A stretch of 64,000 bases of DNA, from the NCBI GenBank assembly GCA_944321295.1, contig CALUKU010000001.1:62001-126000 (forward strand), read 5' to 3'. Positions 1 through 6,864 of the stretch are shown one piece after another (position 1 is the first letter of the stretch; each line of letters starts with the position of its first letter). The notes under the pieces were generated by a model. The model was given only the letters and a program-made list of their open reading frames with translations. It searched no databases and was not told the origin of the DNA. The stretch comes from an uncultured Prevotella sp. GTDB lineage: Bacteria; Bacteroidota; Bacteroidia; Bacteroidales; Bacteroidaceae. Position numbers and translations under genes: made by a program.

Positions 1-2
1 AA

Positions 3-557
3 GGAAATAGTGTTTCAAAGTATCCTATAATTAAGATGGCTGCGCATTTGCTTGAGTTCAAGAACCAAGGAGGCGACATCATAAAGCTTGTGAAGAGCGA
101 TAATCCTGTTGACGCATACCAGTTCAAACGTCATGATCAAGTTCCATTAAACCAAGGTAAGGTAGTCAAGACGGATACGGTTGTGTCGTACAACGATAAC
201 CGTTACCACAGCTATGTGCAGGTAAACCCGACGACATATAAAGTCTATCGTACGTCTTACAATTCGGAAGGCATGGAAACGGAGAACATTTATTATGACA
301 ACATTGTGCATGTAAGTGTTTATCGTGGGGCGGCAAAGGTTTTTTCAAAAGACTTCAGGAAAGACGATTTTGCTGAAACCGTGCCTGCAAACATGCTTAA
401 GCAATGCGTCTTAAGTGATATAAAGTTGATTGAAGCTTCTGATGACGGGTTGCATTATAGGGCGCAGCTTGCAATACCCGATAGTCCGAGTAGTTTCATG
501 GCTGAATTGATAATATCTTATGACGGCAAGACTAAGGTCAGGGTGTTTGAAATGTAA
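3..557 (+). CDS. Hypothetical protein, probably 5'-truncated by the window (DUF4738-like)
   Basis: The reading frame is open from the first bases of the window. The first ATG is at 36, but the protein read from there (173 aa) has no signal peptide, so the true start probably lies upstream of the window. The visible part is a soluble-looking beta-rich domain with YHSYVQV, YYDNIVHVSVY and VFSKDFRKDDF segments. This resembles the DUF4738 family of small Bacteroidales lipoproteins, a family I recall only approximately. No catalytic motif is visible and no function is proposed. The gene ends 17 bases before a 22-bp-period repeat array that can form a strong hairpin and would serve as its terminator. 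The next gene on this strand starts 440 bases further on under its own promoter. CDS status is likely; the family call is uncertain. Confidence 0.7.
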   Translation, partial: GNSVSKYPIIKMAAHLLEFKNQGGDIIKLVKSDNPVDAYQFKRHDQVPLNQGKVVKTDTVVSYNDNRYHSYVQVNPTTYKVYRTSYNSEGMETENIYYDNIVHVSVYRGAAKVFSKDFRKDDFAETVPANMLKQCVLSDIKLIEASDDGLHYRAQLAIPDSPSSFMAELIISYDGKTKVRVFEM

Positions 558-573
558 ACGTATTATTCCAAAT

Positions 574-661
574 TCTTATGGTTACCTTTCGAGGGCTAAA
601 AGGCGGTTTTTGGCATTGCCATTGGCCGCCTTTTAGCCCTCGAAAGACGGCCTTTTATAAC
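574..661. repeat. 22-bp-period intergenic array A (4 units) with terminator-like hairpin
   Basis: Four consecutive 22-bp units start at 574, 596, 618 and 640. Units 618 and 640 agree at 13 of 22 positions and share CCTTTTA at unit positions 12-18. The middle of the array forms a perfect 20-bp inverted repeat (587-606 with 626-645), which would act as a terminator for the gene ending at 557. The same unit length and register recur at five other loci in the window (14824, 25871, 33978, 42294, 55495). Confidence 0.75.
587..645 (+). terminator. Perfect 20-bp inverted repeat, probable terminator
   Basis: Arms 587-606 and 626-645 are exact reverse complements around a 19-base loop. The hairpin lies 30 bases past the stop codon at 557. 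No long U tract follows directly, but CCTTTTATAA comes 6 bases later. Confidence 0.6.
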
Positions 662-920
662 TGCCTGGTTGCCAGTTGTTTATCCCGCTTCTTTGTTCCG
701 GTGCAACTAAGCGTTTTCCTGTGGACTACGTCGCCGTCATTATTCCATTTCATTTAGGTTGGGTGTGATGTTTAGCTTGCAGCTTAATGGTTACAAGTAA
801 AGTATGGAATGTCTGGCCGGCGTTGTTTCTTTGGGGCGGATCTTTCAGCTTGTCAATGTTTTCGTTGGTTGATGTGGTAAGCATTGGGCAACGTAATTTA
901 ATATTATTTAGTTCCAAAAA
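662..920. other. Gene-free stretch upstream of the bat operon
   Basis: The gap between the genes at 557 and 998 is 440 bases. Array A fills its start and the bat promoter its end. In between I see only ORFs of about 10-22 codons without conserved features, and no RNA structure I can name. Confidence 0.5.
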
Positions 921-952
921 TTCGCATGTAAGGGCATAATGTAGTATTTTTG
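921..952 (+). promoter_or_regulatory. Bacteroidetes-type promoter of the bat operon
   Basis: TATTTTTG at 945-952 matches the -7 consensus TAnnTTTG. TTCG at 921-924, 20 bases upstream, is a one-mismatch -33 element. The expected start of transcription is near 959, about 40 bases before the moxR ATG. Confidence 0.6.
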
Positions 953-997
953 TCGCAAAAATAAGGAAAGAAGAACGTAATAAACGATATTTAAGTT

Positions 998-1993
998 ATG
1001 GCAGAATCGACAGACATACGCGAACTTAACATTTTAATTGAACAAAAAAGCGAGTTTGTGGGCGCTCTGACAGCCGGCATGAACCGTGTGATAGTAGGTC
1101 AGAAACATTTGGTTGAAACATTACTTATCGGCTTATTGAGCGACGGACATATATTGCTTGAAGGTGTGCCCGGACTTGCAAAAACCTTGGCTATAAAGAC
1201 TTTAGCACAGCTGGTTGACGCAGAATACAGCCGCATACAGTTTACTCCCGACCTTTTGCCGGCCGACGTTACCGGAACGATGATATATTCGCAGAAGGAT
1301 GAGAAGTTCCAAGCGAAAAAGGGACCTGTGTTCGCCAACTTCGTCTTGGCTGACGAAATCAACCGTGCCCCGGCTAAAGTGCAGAGCGCGCTGCTTGAGG
1401 CCATGCAGGAACATCAGGTGACAATAGGCAGCGATACGTTCAGCCTGCCAAAGCCGTTCCTCGTAATGGCTACGCAAAACCCCATTGAGCAGGAGGGAAC
1501 TTACCCGTTACCCGAGGCTCAGGTCGACCGTTTCATGCTTAAGGTGGTGATAGATTATCCGTCGATAGAGGAGGAGAAACTCATCATCCGTGAGAACCTG
1601 CATGGAGCGCTGCCTAAGGTTACGCCCGTAATATCTGCCGACGACATAATCAACGCGCGCGACGTGGTAAGGCAAGTGTATATCGACGAGAAAATAGAGC
1701 AATATATCGCCGACATCGTTTTTGCGACGAGATATCCCGATAGGTACGGTTTGCCGCAGCTGAAAGGACTGATAACGTTCGGCGGTAGTCCGCGTGCGAG
1801 CATCAACCTTGCCAAGGCCTCGCGTGCATACGCGTTCATAAAGAGGCGTGGTTATGTTATACCCGAAGACGTGCGTGCCGTGGCCCATGACGTGTTGCGC
1901 CACCGTATCGGATTGTCTTACGAGGCCGAAGCTACGAACGTTACGAGTGAGGAAATCGTAAGCGACATTATAAATAAGGTGGAGGTGCCTTGA
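998..1993 (+). CDS. moxR: MoxR-family AAA+ ATPase of the Bat operon
   Basis: This 331-aa protein has the full MoxR layout: Walker A GVPGLAKT (56-63), Walker B ending in ADEINRAP (D119/E120) and the sensor segment ATQNPIEQEGTYPLPEAQ. MoxR ATPases are thought to act as chaperones that assemble or activate partners carrying von Willebrand A (VWA) domains. Here the gene heads a run with one DUF58 and two VWA genes, which fits that role. It is the first gene of the operon and has a promoter about 40 bases upstream. Its TGA overlaps the next ATG by one base (TGATG at 1991-1995), so the two are probably translationally coupled. Length and motifs are normal for the family. Confidence 0.95.
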   Translation: MAESTDIRELNILIEQKSEFVGALTAGMNRVIVGQKHLVETLLIGLLSDGHILLEGVPGLAKTLAIKTLAQLVDAEYSRIQFTPDLLPADVTGTMIYSQKDEKFQAKKGPVFANFVLADEINRAPAKVQSALLEAMQEHQVTIGSDTFSLPKPFLVMATQNPIEQEGTYPLPEAQVDRFMLKVVIDYPSIEEEKLIIRENLHGALPKVTPVISADDIINARDVVRQVYIDEKIEQYIADIVFATRYPDRYGLPQLKGLITFGGSPRASINLAKASRAYAFIKRRGYVIPEDVRAVAHDVLRHRIGLSYEAEATNVTSEEIVSDIINKVEVP

Positions 1994-2862
1994 TGGATAC
2001 CCAAGAAATACTGAAAAGGGTAAGGAAAATCGAGATAAAGGCTCGCGGACTGAGCAACAACATCTTTGCCGGACAATACCATTCCGCTTTTAAGGGTAGG
2101 GGAATGGCGTTCAGCGAGGTGCGTGAATATCAGTACGGCGACGACATTCGCGACATTGACTGGAACGTTTCCGCGCGTTTTCATAAACCTTATGTCAAGG
2201 TGTATGAGGAGGAAAGGGAGCTTACGGTCATGTTGCTTATTGACGTTAGCGGTTCGCTCGACATCGGTACGCAGAACGCCACGAAACGCGAAGTGGTTAC
2301 CGAGATAGCCGCTACGCTTGCTTTCAGCGCAATACAGAACAACGACAAGATAGGGGTTATCTTCTTTTCGGACAAGATAGAGAAATACATACCTCCGAAG
2401 AAGGGACGCAAGCATATTCTTTTCATCATACGTGAAATGCTTGATTTCCATCCCGAGAGCCGTAAGACTGATGTGAAGACGGCCGTAGAGTTCTTGACAA
2501 GCGTACTGAAACGTAGGTGTACGGCGTTCCTGATGAGCGACTTCTACGTTAAGAACGACTTTGAAAACGCCTTGACCGTATGCAACCGTAAGCATGACGT
2601 CGTAGCCGTACAGGTTTACGACCCCAGTGCCGAATGGCTGCCGAACGTAGGGTTGATGAAAGTCGTAGACGCAGAAACCGGTCATGAGATGTATATTGAC
2701 ACGAGTGACAAGAGGCTTCGTAACGCCCATCACACGTATTGGTTGAACAGGCAAAAAACGTTGAATGAAGTGTTCAATAAGAGCAACGTCGATAAGGTGT
2801 CAATAGCTACTAATCATGATTATGTTAAAGCCTTGATGCAGCTGTTTGCAATGAGAAGCTGA
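1993..2862 (+). CDS. DUF58 (VWA-like) protein of the Bat operon
   Basis: The ATG at 1993 is chosen over a TTG at 1990 because it gives the standard TGATG coupling with moxR. The 289-aa product carries the DUF58 signature around residues 38-61 (GMAFSEVREYQYGDDIRDID, then WNVSAR). It then has a VWA-like fold with a metal-ion-dependent adhesion site, DVSGS at 84-88. No signal peptide or membrane segment is evident, so it is probably cytoplasmic. MoxR plus DUF58 is the conserved core of this operon type in many phyla; the DUF58 protein is the likely partner of the ATPase. The molecular role is unproven. A 110-base gap separates it from the next gene. Confidence 0.92.
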   Translation: MDTQEILKRVRKIEIKARGLSNNIFAGQYHSAFKGRGMAFSEVREYQYGDDIRDIDWNVSARFHKPYVKVYEEERELTVMLLIDVSGSLDIGTQNATKREVVTEIAATLAFSAIQNNDKIGVIFFSDKIEKYIPPKKGRKHILFIIREMLDFHPESRKTDVKTAVEFLTSVLKRRCTAFLMSDFYVKNDFENALTVCNRKHDVVAVQVYDPSAEWLPNVGLMKVVDAETGHEMYIDTSDKRLRNAHHTYWLNRQKTLNEVFNKSNVDKVSIATNHDYVKALMQLFAMRS

Positions 2863-2972
2863 GGTTGGCCTGTGCTGGGCTACGGCGGTCGGTTGCTTGA
2901 CAGCGAGCCTTTGAATGGTTACTGGCGTGATTTAAGACTTGCGTCGGATACATGAACTTTTGGTAGAAAGAA

Positions 2973-4040
2973 ATGAACCGTATAATTTACATTATATTAC
3001 TGATTACTTGTGCCTTACAGACCTCTGCCCAAGTTTTTGTCGAGTCAAAGATTGATTCGATAGAAATATTGATAGGCGAGCAGACCGACCTGACCTTAAG
3101 TGTTACGGCCGACAAGGGGGCTAAGGTAAAGTTGCCGGTTTATAAACCCAATCAGTATATTACTCCCGGTGTTGAAGTGTTGGATAATTCGGTTTCCGAC
3201 ACTTCCCAACTTGATAACGGCCTTGTTAAGATAAGTCGTAAATATACGCTGACGTCGTTTGACGAAAACTTGTATTATCTTCCTCCGATGAAAGTCGTTG
3301 TTGACGGTAAGACGTACAAGAGTAAAAGTCTGGCACTGAAGGTGTTGACGGTTCCTGTAGATACTTTGCATCCCGAAAAGTTTTATCCGCCCAAAGGCGT
3401 ACAGGATAATCCTTTCTTGTGGAGTGAATGGGAACCGACTTTCTGGTTGAGCGTATTGTTTGTAATCATGTGCGTGCTGACATATTATTTATGGACGCGC
3501 CTGAAGGAGAACAAACCGGTGATAGCCCGTGTTAGGTTGGTTAAGAAAATACCGCCGCATCAGCGTGCGCTGAAAGAGATTGAAGGCATTAGGGAAAAGA
3601 AGATGTCAATGCAGGAAGACCAGAAGGCATATTATACGATGCTTACTGATGTGTTGAGAAAATATATTAGGGAAAGGTTCGGCTTTAACGCTTTAGAGAT
3701 GACAAGCTCTGAAATCATTGCACGTTTGCAGCAGGATGGCGACAAGAAAATGATTGACGAGTTGAAAGAGCTGTTCACTACGGCCGATTTGGTGAAGTTT
3801 GCCAAGTATTCAACGTTGATCAATGAAAATGACGCCAATCTGGTTAATGCCGTTGAGTTTATCAATACCACGAAACTTGAAAACCAGCCTGCCATAGAGC
3901 GTGTTGAGCCGAAATTGACTGAAACCGACAAGCGGAAGATGCGTTCGCGTATAACCTTGAAGGCTGCGATATATGTGCTTTTAGTCATGTCCGCAGCGCT
4001 TTTGGCTTACGTAGTGTACAGGGCAAGTATGTTGGTATAG
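2973..4040 (+). CDS. BatD-like membrane protein between DUF58 and batA
   Basis: The 355-aa product starts with a signal peptide ending near TSAQ. A beta-sandwich-like exported region follows, reminiscent of the BatD N-terminus (IEILIGEQTDLTLSV). A membrane segment lies near 155-175 (FWLSVLFVIMCVLTYYLW). The cytoplasmic region of about 140 aa contains a DVLRKYIRERFG segment also typical of BatD-like and DUF4381-like proteins, and a second hydrophobic segment lies near the C-terminus. Bacteroidales Bat operons usually have such a gene at this position. It is distinct from the larger BatD later in the operon, so this locus has two BatD-type proteins. It ends 16 bases before batA. The function is unknown beyond membership of the Bat complex. 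Confidence 0.85.
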   Translation: MNRIIYIILLITCALQTSAQVFVESKIDSIEILIGEQTDLTLSVTADKGAKVKLPVYKPNQYITPGVEVLDNSVSDTSQLDNGLVKISRKYTLTSFDENLYYLPPMKVVVDGKTYKSKSLALKVLTVPVDTLHPEKFYPPKGVQDNPFLWSEWEPTFWLSVLFVIMCVLTYYLWTRLKENKPVIARVRLVKKIPPHQRALKEIEGIREKKMSMQEDQKAYYTMLTDVLRKYIRERFGFNALEMTSSEIIARLQQDGDKKMIDELKELFTTADLVKFAKYSTLINENDANLVNAVEFINTTKLENQPAIERVEPKLTETDKRKMRSRITLKAAIYVLLVMSAALLAYVVYRASMLV

Positions 4041-4056
4041 GGAGGAAACGAGTAAT

Positions 4057-5055
4057 ATGGAATTTGTCAATAAAGAATATTTCCTGCTTTTGTTGCTGCT
4101 GATACCATATTTGATGTGGTGTCTGCTTTATAGGAAGAAAAGCGAACCAACGATGATGATGAGCGACACGTTCGCTTATCAGTATGCGCCTAAAAGTTGG
4201 CGTGTGCGCCTTATGTGGCTGCCGATGTTTCTGCGCATTGTCACTTTTGTTTTGGTTGTAATCGTGCTTGCGCGTCCACAGACTCATAACAGCTGGGGCA
4301 GCCGGACCGTTGAGGGCATTGACATAATGCTTGCGATGGACGTATCTACCAGTATGCTGGCTGAGGACTTGAAACCCAACCGTATCGAAGCTGCTAAGGA
4401 CGTTGCGGCTGAATTTATTTCTGGAAGGCCTGACGATAATATTGGCTTGACGATATTTGCTGGAGAGGCTTTTACGCAGTGCCCGATGACAACCGACCAT
4501 ACGTCGTTGATAAACTTGCTTCAGAATGTAAGGACTGACATTGCGGCCAGGGGACTTATAGCCGATGGTACGGCCATCGGCATGGGATTGGCTAACGCCG
4601 TAGGCCGTCTGAAAGACAGTAAGACAAAGAGTAAGGTCGTTATATTGTTGACGGACGGAAGCAACAATATGGGTGACATATCTCCGCTTACCGCGGCAAA
4701 CATCGCTAAGAGCTTTGGAATACGTGTCTACACGATTGCGATAGGAAGTAAGACAATGGCGCCTTATCCATTACAAGTAGGAGGGACGACCCAATACATC
4801 AACATGCGTGCCGACGTAGACGTTGAAACGCTGGCCGAGATAGCCTCGACGGCTGACGGTCATTTCTATCGTGCCACGAATACCGCAGAATTGAAGAAAA
4901 TATACGAGGATATCGACAAACTTGAAAAGACCAAGATGGATGTCAAGAAATTCTCAAAACGTTACGAGGCTTATATGCCATTTGCGTTTGCGGCATTGAT
5001 GACGATGTTGCTTGAGATTTTGTTGCGTCTTGTCGTTTTCCGCCGTATACCGTAA
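4057..5055 (+). CDS. batA: BatA, membrane-anchored VWA protein
   Basis: The 332-aa protein has two N-terminal membrane segments (about 8-24 and 53-72), a VWA domain (about 90-290) and a C-terminal membrane segment. The metal-binding site is complete: DVSTS at 95-99, the threonine of DGTAIG near 172 and TDG at 199-201. In Bacteroides fragilis the bat genes were linked to tolerance of air; in other bacteria Bat loss gives milder envelope or stress phenotypes. The likely role is an inner-membrane scaffold with the metal site on one face. It follows the BatD-like gene by 16 bases and precedes its paralogue batB by 87 bases. The call is secure at the family level. Confidence 0.95.
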   Translation: MEFVNKEYFLLLLLLIPYLMWCLLYRKKSEPTMMMSDTFAYQYAPKSWRVRLMWLPMFLRIVTFVLVVIVLARPQTHNSWGSRTVEGIDIMLAMDVSTSMLAEDLKPNRIEAAKDVAAEFISGRPDDNIGLTIFAGEAFTQCPMTTDHTSLINLLQNVRTDIAARGLIADGTAIGMGLANAVGRLKDSKTKSKVVILLTDGSNNMGDISPLTAANIAKSFGIRVYTIAIGSKTMAPYPLQVGGTTQYINMRADVDVETLAEIASTADGHFYRATNTAELKKIYEDIDKLEKTKMDVKKFSKRYEAYMPFAFAALMTMLLEILLRLVVFRRIP

Positions 5056-5142
5056 ATATTTTGAGTAATGGTGAACGAGGGCGTTGCAATGTATGTCCAG
5101 CGTACTTTTCAATCGCCTTTTCGCCCTAAATAAAAGTAATAT

Positions 5143-6159
5143 ATGTTCAGATTTGAAAATCCTGATTATTTATATCTTCTGATACTTGTGCCGGTTCTCG
5201 TGCTTGTCCGATTATACGGTTTGCGCAAGCGCAAGGCTCAGTTGAAGAAGTTTGGCGACCCAAAGTTGCTTAAGGCCCTTATGCCGGATGTTTCGAGAAT
5301 GAGGCGCGAGCTTAAGTTCTGGCTCATGATGGCGGCCGTTGTGTTGTTGGTGGTAATGCTTGCCCGTCCGCAAATGGGAACTAAAATCAGCCAGGAACAG
5401 CGACGCGGAATAGAGGTTCTCATAGCATTGGACATAAGCAACTCGATGAAGGCCGAAGATGTGGTGCCGTCGCGTTTGGATAAAAGTAAGATGTTGATTG
5501 AGAATCTGGTCGATAATTTTACCAATGACAAGGTTGGTCTTGTAGTCTTTGCCGGTGATGCATTCGTGCAGTTGCCTATAACAAGTGATTATGTTTCGGC
5601 CAAAATGTTTTTGCAGAACATTGAACCGTCATTGATAGCTATGCAGGGCACAAATTTAGGCGAGGCTATCGCCATGTGCTCGAGAAGCTTCACTAAGCAG
5701 GACAAGGTCGGTCGGGCCATTATTGTAATTACTGATGGTGAAGATCATGAAGGAGGCGCCGTTGAGGCAGCCCGTAAGGCCAAAAAGGATGGTATGCGTG
5801 TGTTCGTACTCGGTATAGGTTCGCCCAAAGGCTCGCCTGTGCCCGACGGCTCTGGAGGATACATGAAAGATAGGAGCGGACAGGAAGTCATGTCGGCGTT
5901 GAATGAAGATATGTGTAAGCAAATTGCCGAAGCTGGCGGGGGTGCATATATTCACGTTGAAAATAACAATATGGCACAGAAACAGCTTGACAACGAGATT
6001 GCCAAACTGCAGAAAGGTGACATAATGAGCGTTACATATAGTGAATATGACGAGCAGTTTCAAGCTGTCGGGATATTGTTGCTTATCGTTTTGATCATTG
6101 AAATGTTAATCCTCGAAAGCAAGAACCCGTTGTTGAAGAAGGTCAAGCTTTTTAAGTAA
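5143..6159 (+). CDS. batB: BatB, second membrane-anchored VWA protein
   Basis: The 338-aa paralogue of BatA has the same plan: membrane segments near 10-26 and 58-74, a VWA domain from about residue 90, and a C-terminal hydrophobic segment (VGILLLIVLIIEMLIL). The metal site is intact, with DISNS at 97-101, T170 in QGTNLG and TDGEDHEGG from 197. The gene lies 87 bases after batA; I see no promoter box in that gap, so it is probably on the same transcript. batC begins 11 bases after its stop. BatA and BatB are expected to work as a pair in the inner membrane. Confidence 0.95.
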   Translation: MFRFENPDYLYLLILVPVLVLVRLYGLRKRKAQLKKFGDPKLLKALMPDVSRMRRELKFWLMMAAVVLLVVMLARPQMGTKISQEQRRGIEVLIALDISNSMKAEDVVPSRLDKSKMLIENLVDNFTNDKVGLVVFAGDAFVQLPITSDYVSAKMFLQNIEPSLIAMQGTNLGEAIAMCSRSFTKQDKVGRAIIVITDGEDHEGGAVEAARKAKKDGMRVFVLGIGSPKGSPVPDGSGGYMKDRSGQEVMSALNEDMCKQIAEAGGGAYIHVENNNMAQKQLDNEIAKLQKGDIMSVTYSEYDEQFQAVGILLLIVLIIEMLILESKNPLLKKVKLFK

Positions 6160-6170
6160 ATAGCAAGAAG

Positions 6171-6845
6171 ATGGCAAGGTTTTATATTATATTTGCGATA
6201 TTGTTGGGATTTGTTACGGTTGCCGATGCGCAGACGGACAGGCAGTTCGTGCGTGAAGGCAACAAGCTGTTTAACAAGCAGCAATATGACAAGGCTGAAA
6301 TTCAATACCGGAAGGCCGTGTCAAAGAATCCTTCAAATCCTCAAGCCGTGTATAACTTGGGCTGTGCCCTTATGATGCAAAACAAAGATTCTGCTGCCGT
6401 TGCGCAATACCAAAGGGCCGCTAAGCTTGAGAAGAATAAGATGCGCTTGGCGAGCGTTTACCATAATATCGGCGTAATCTGTCAGAACCATAAGATGTTC
6501 GGCGAGGCGATAACGGCGTATGAACAGTCGTTGAGGAATAATCCCCATGATAATGAAACGAGATACAACCTTGCTCTTTGCAAGAAACTTCAGAAGAACA
6601 AGAAAAACGAAGATAAGAAGCAACAGAAGAAGCAAGAGAACAATAAACAGCAGAACAACAAAGACAGAAATAACGATAAGGATAAAGATAAACAGAAGCA
6701 ACCGCAACCTAAAGAGCAGATGAGCAAGGACAATGCCGAACAGCTCTTAAATGCGGCGATACAAAATGAAAAGGCTACCCAGCAACGGTTGAAGAAAGCC
6801 ATGCAGAAGCAGGGACCGTGTAAGAGTAGTGACAAGAACTGGTAA
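6171..6845 (+). CDS. batC: BatC, exported TPR protein with Lys/Gln/Asn-rich tail
   Basis: The 224-aa protein begins with a signal peptide ending at VADAQ. About three tetratricopeptide repeats follow (roughly 25-140; AVYNLGCAL, YHNIGVICQ and ETRYNLALC are typical helices). Then comes a very low-complexity charged stretch (about 140-185) made almost entirely of Lys, Gln, Asn, Asp and Glu. The last 40 residues are helical and polar. TPR proteins assemble complexes, so BatC is probably the periplasmic adaptor for BatA, BatB and BatD. It starts 11 bases after batB and ends 19 bases before the batDE start. Confidence 0.9.
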   Translation: MARFYIIFAILLGFVTVADAQTDRQFVREGNKLFNKQQYDKAEIQYRKAVSKNPSNPQAVYNLGCALMMQNKDSAAVAQYQRAAKLEKNKMRLASVYHNIGVICQNHKMFGEAITAYEQSLRNNPHDNETRYNLALCKKLQKNKKNEDKKQQKKQENNKQQNNKDRNNDKDKDKQKQPQPKEQMSKDNAEQLLNAAIQNEKATQQRLKKAMQKQGPCKSSDKNW

Positions 6846-6864
6846 TTTTGTAGAACACATCAGT

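Noticed and set aside
1918-2754. 278-codon open frame antisense to the DUF58 gene
   Set aside because: The sense strand has a clear family signature and operon coupling; the antisense frame has none.
5105-5126. Single 22-bp-like unit between batA and batB
   Set aside because: Only one unit fits the plan and the neighbouring 22 bases do not match.
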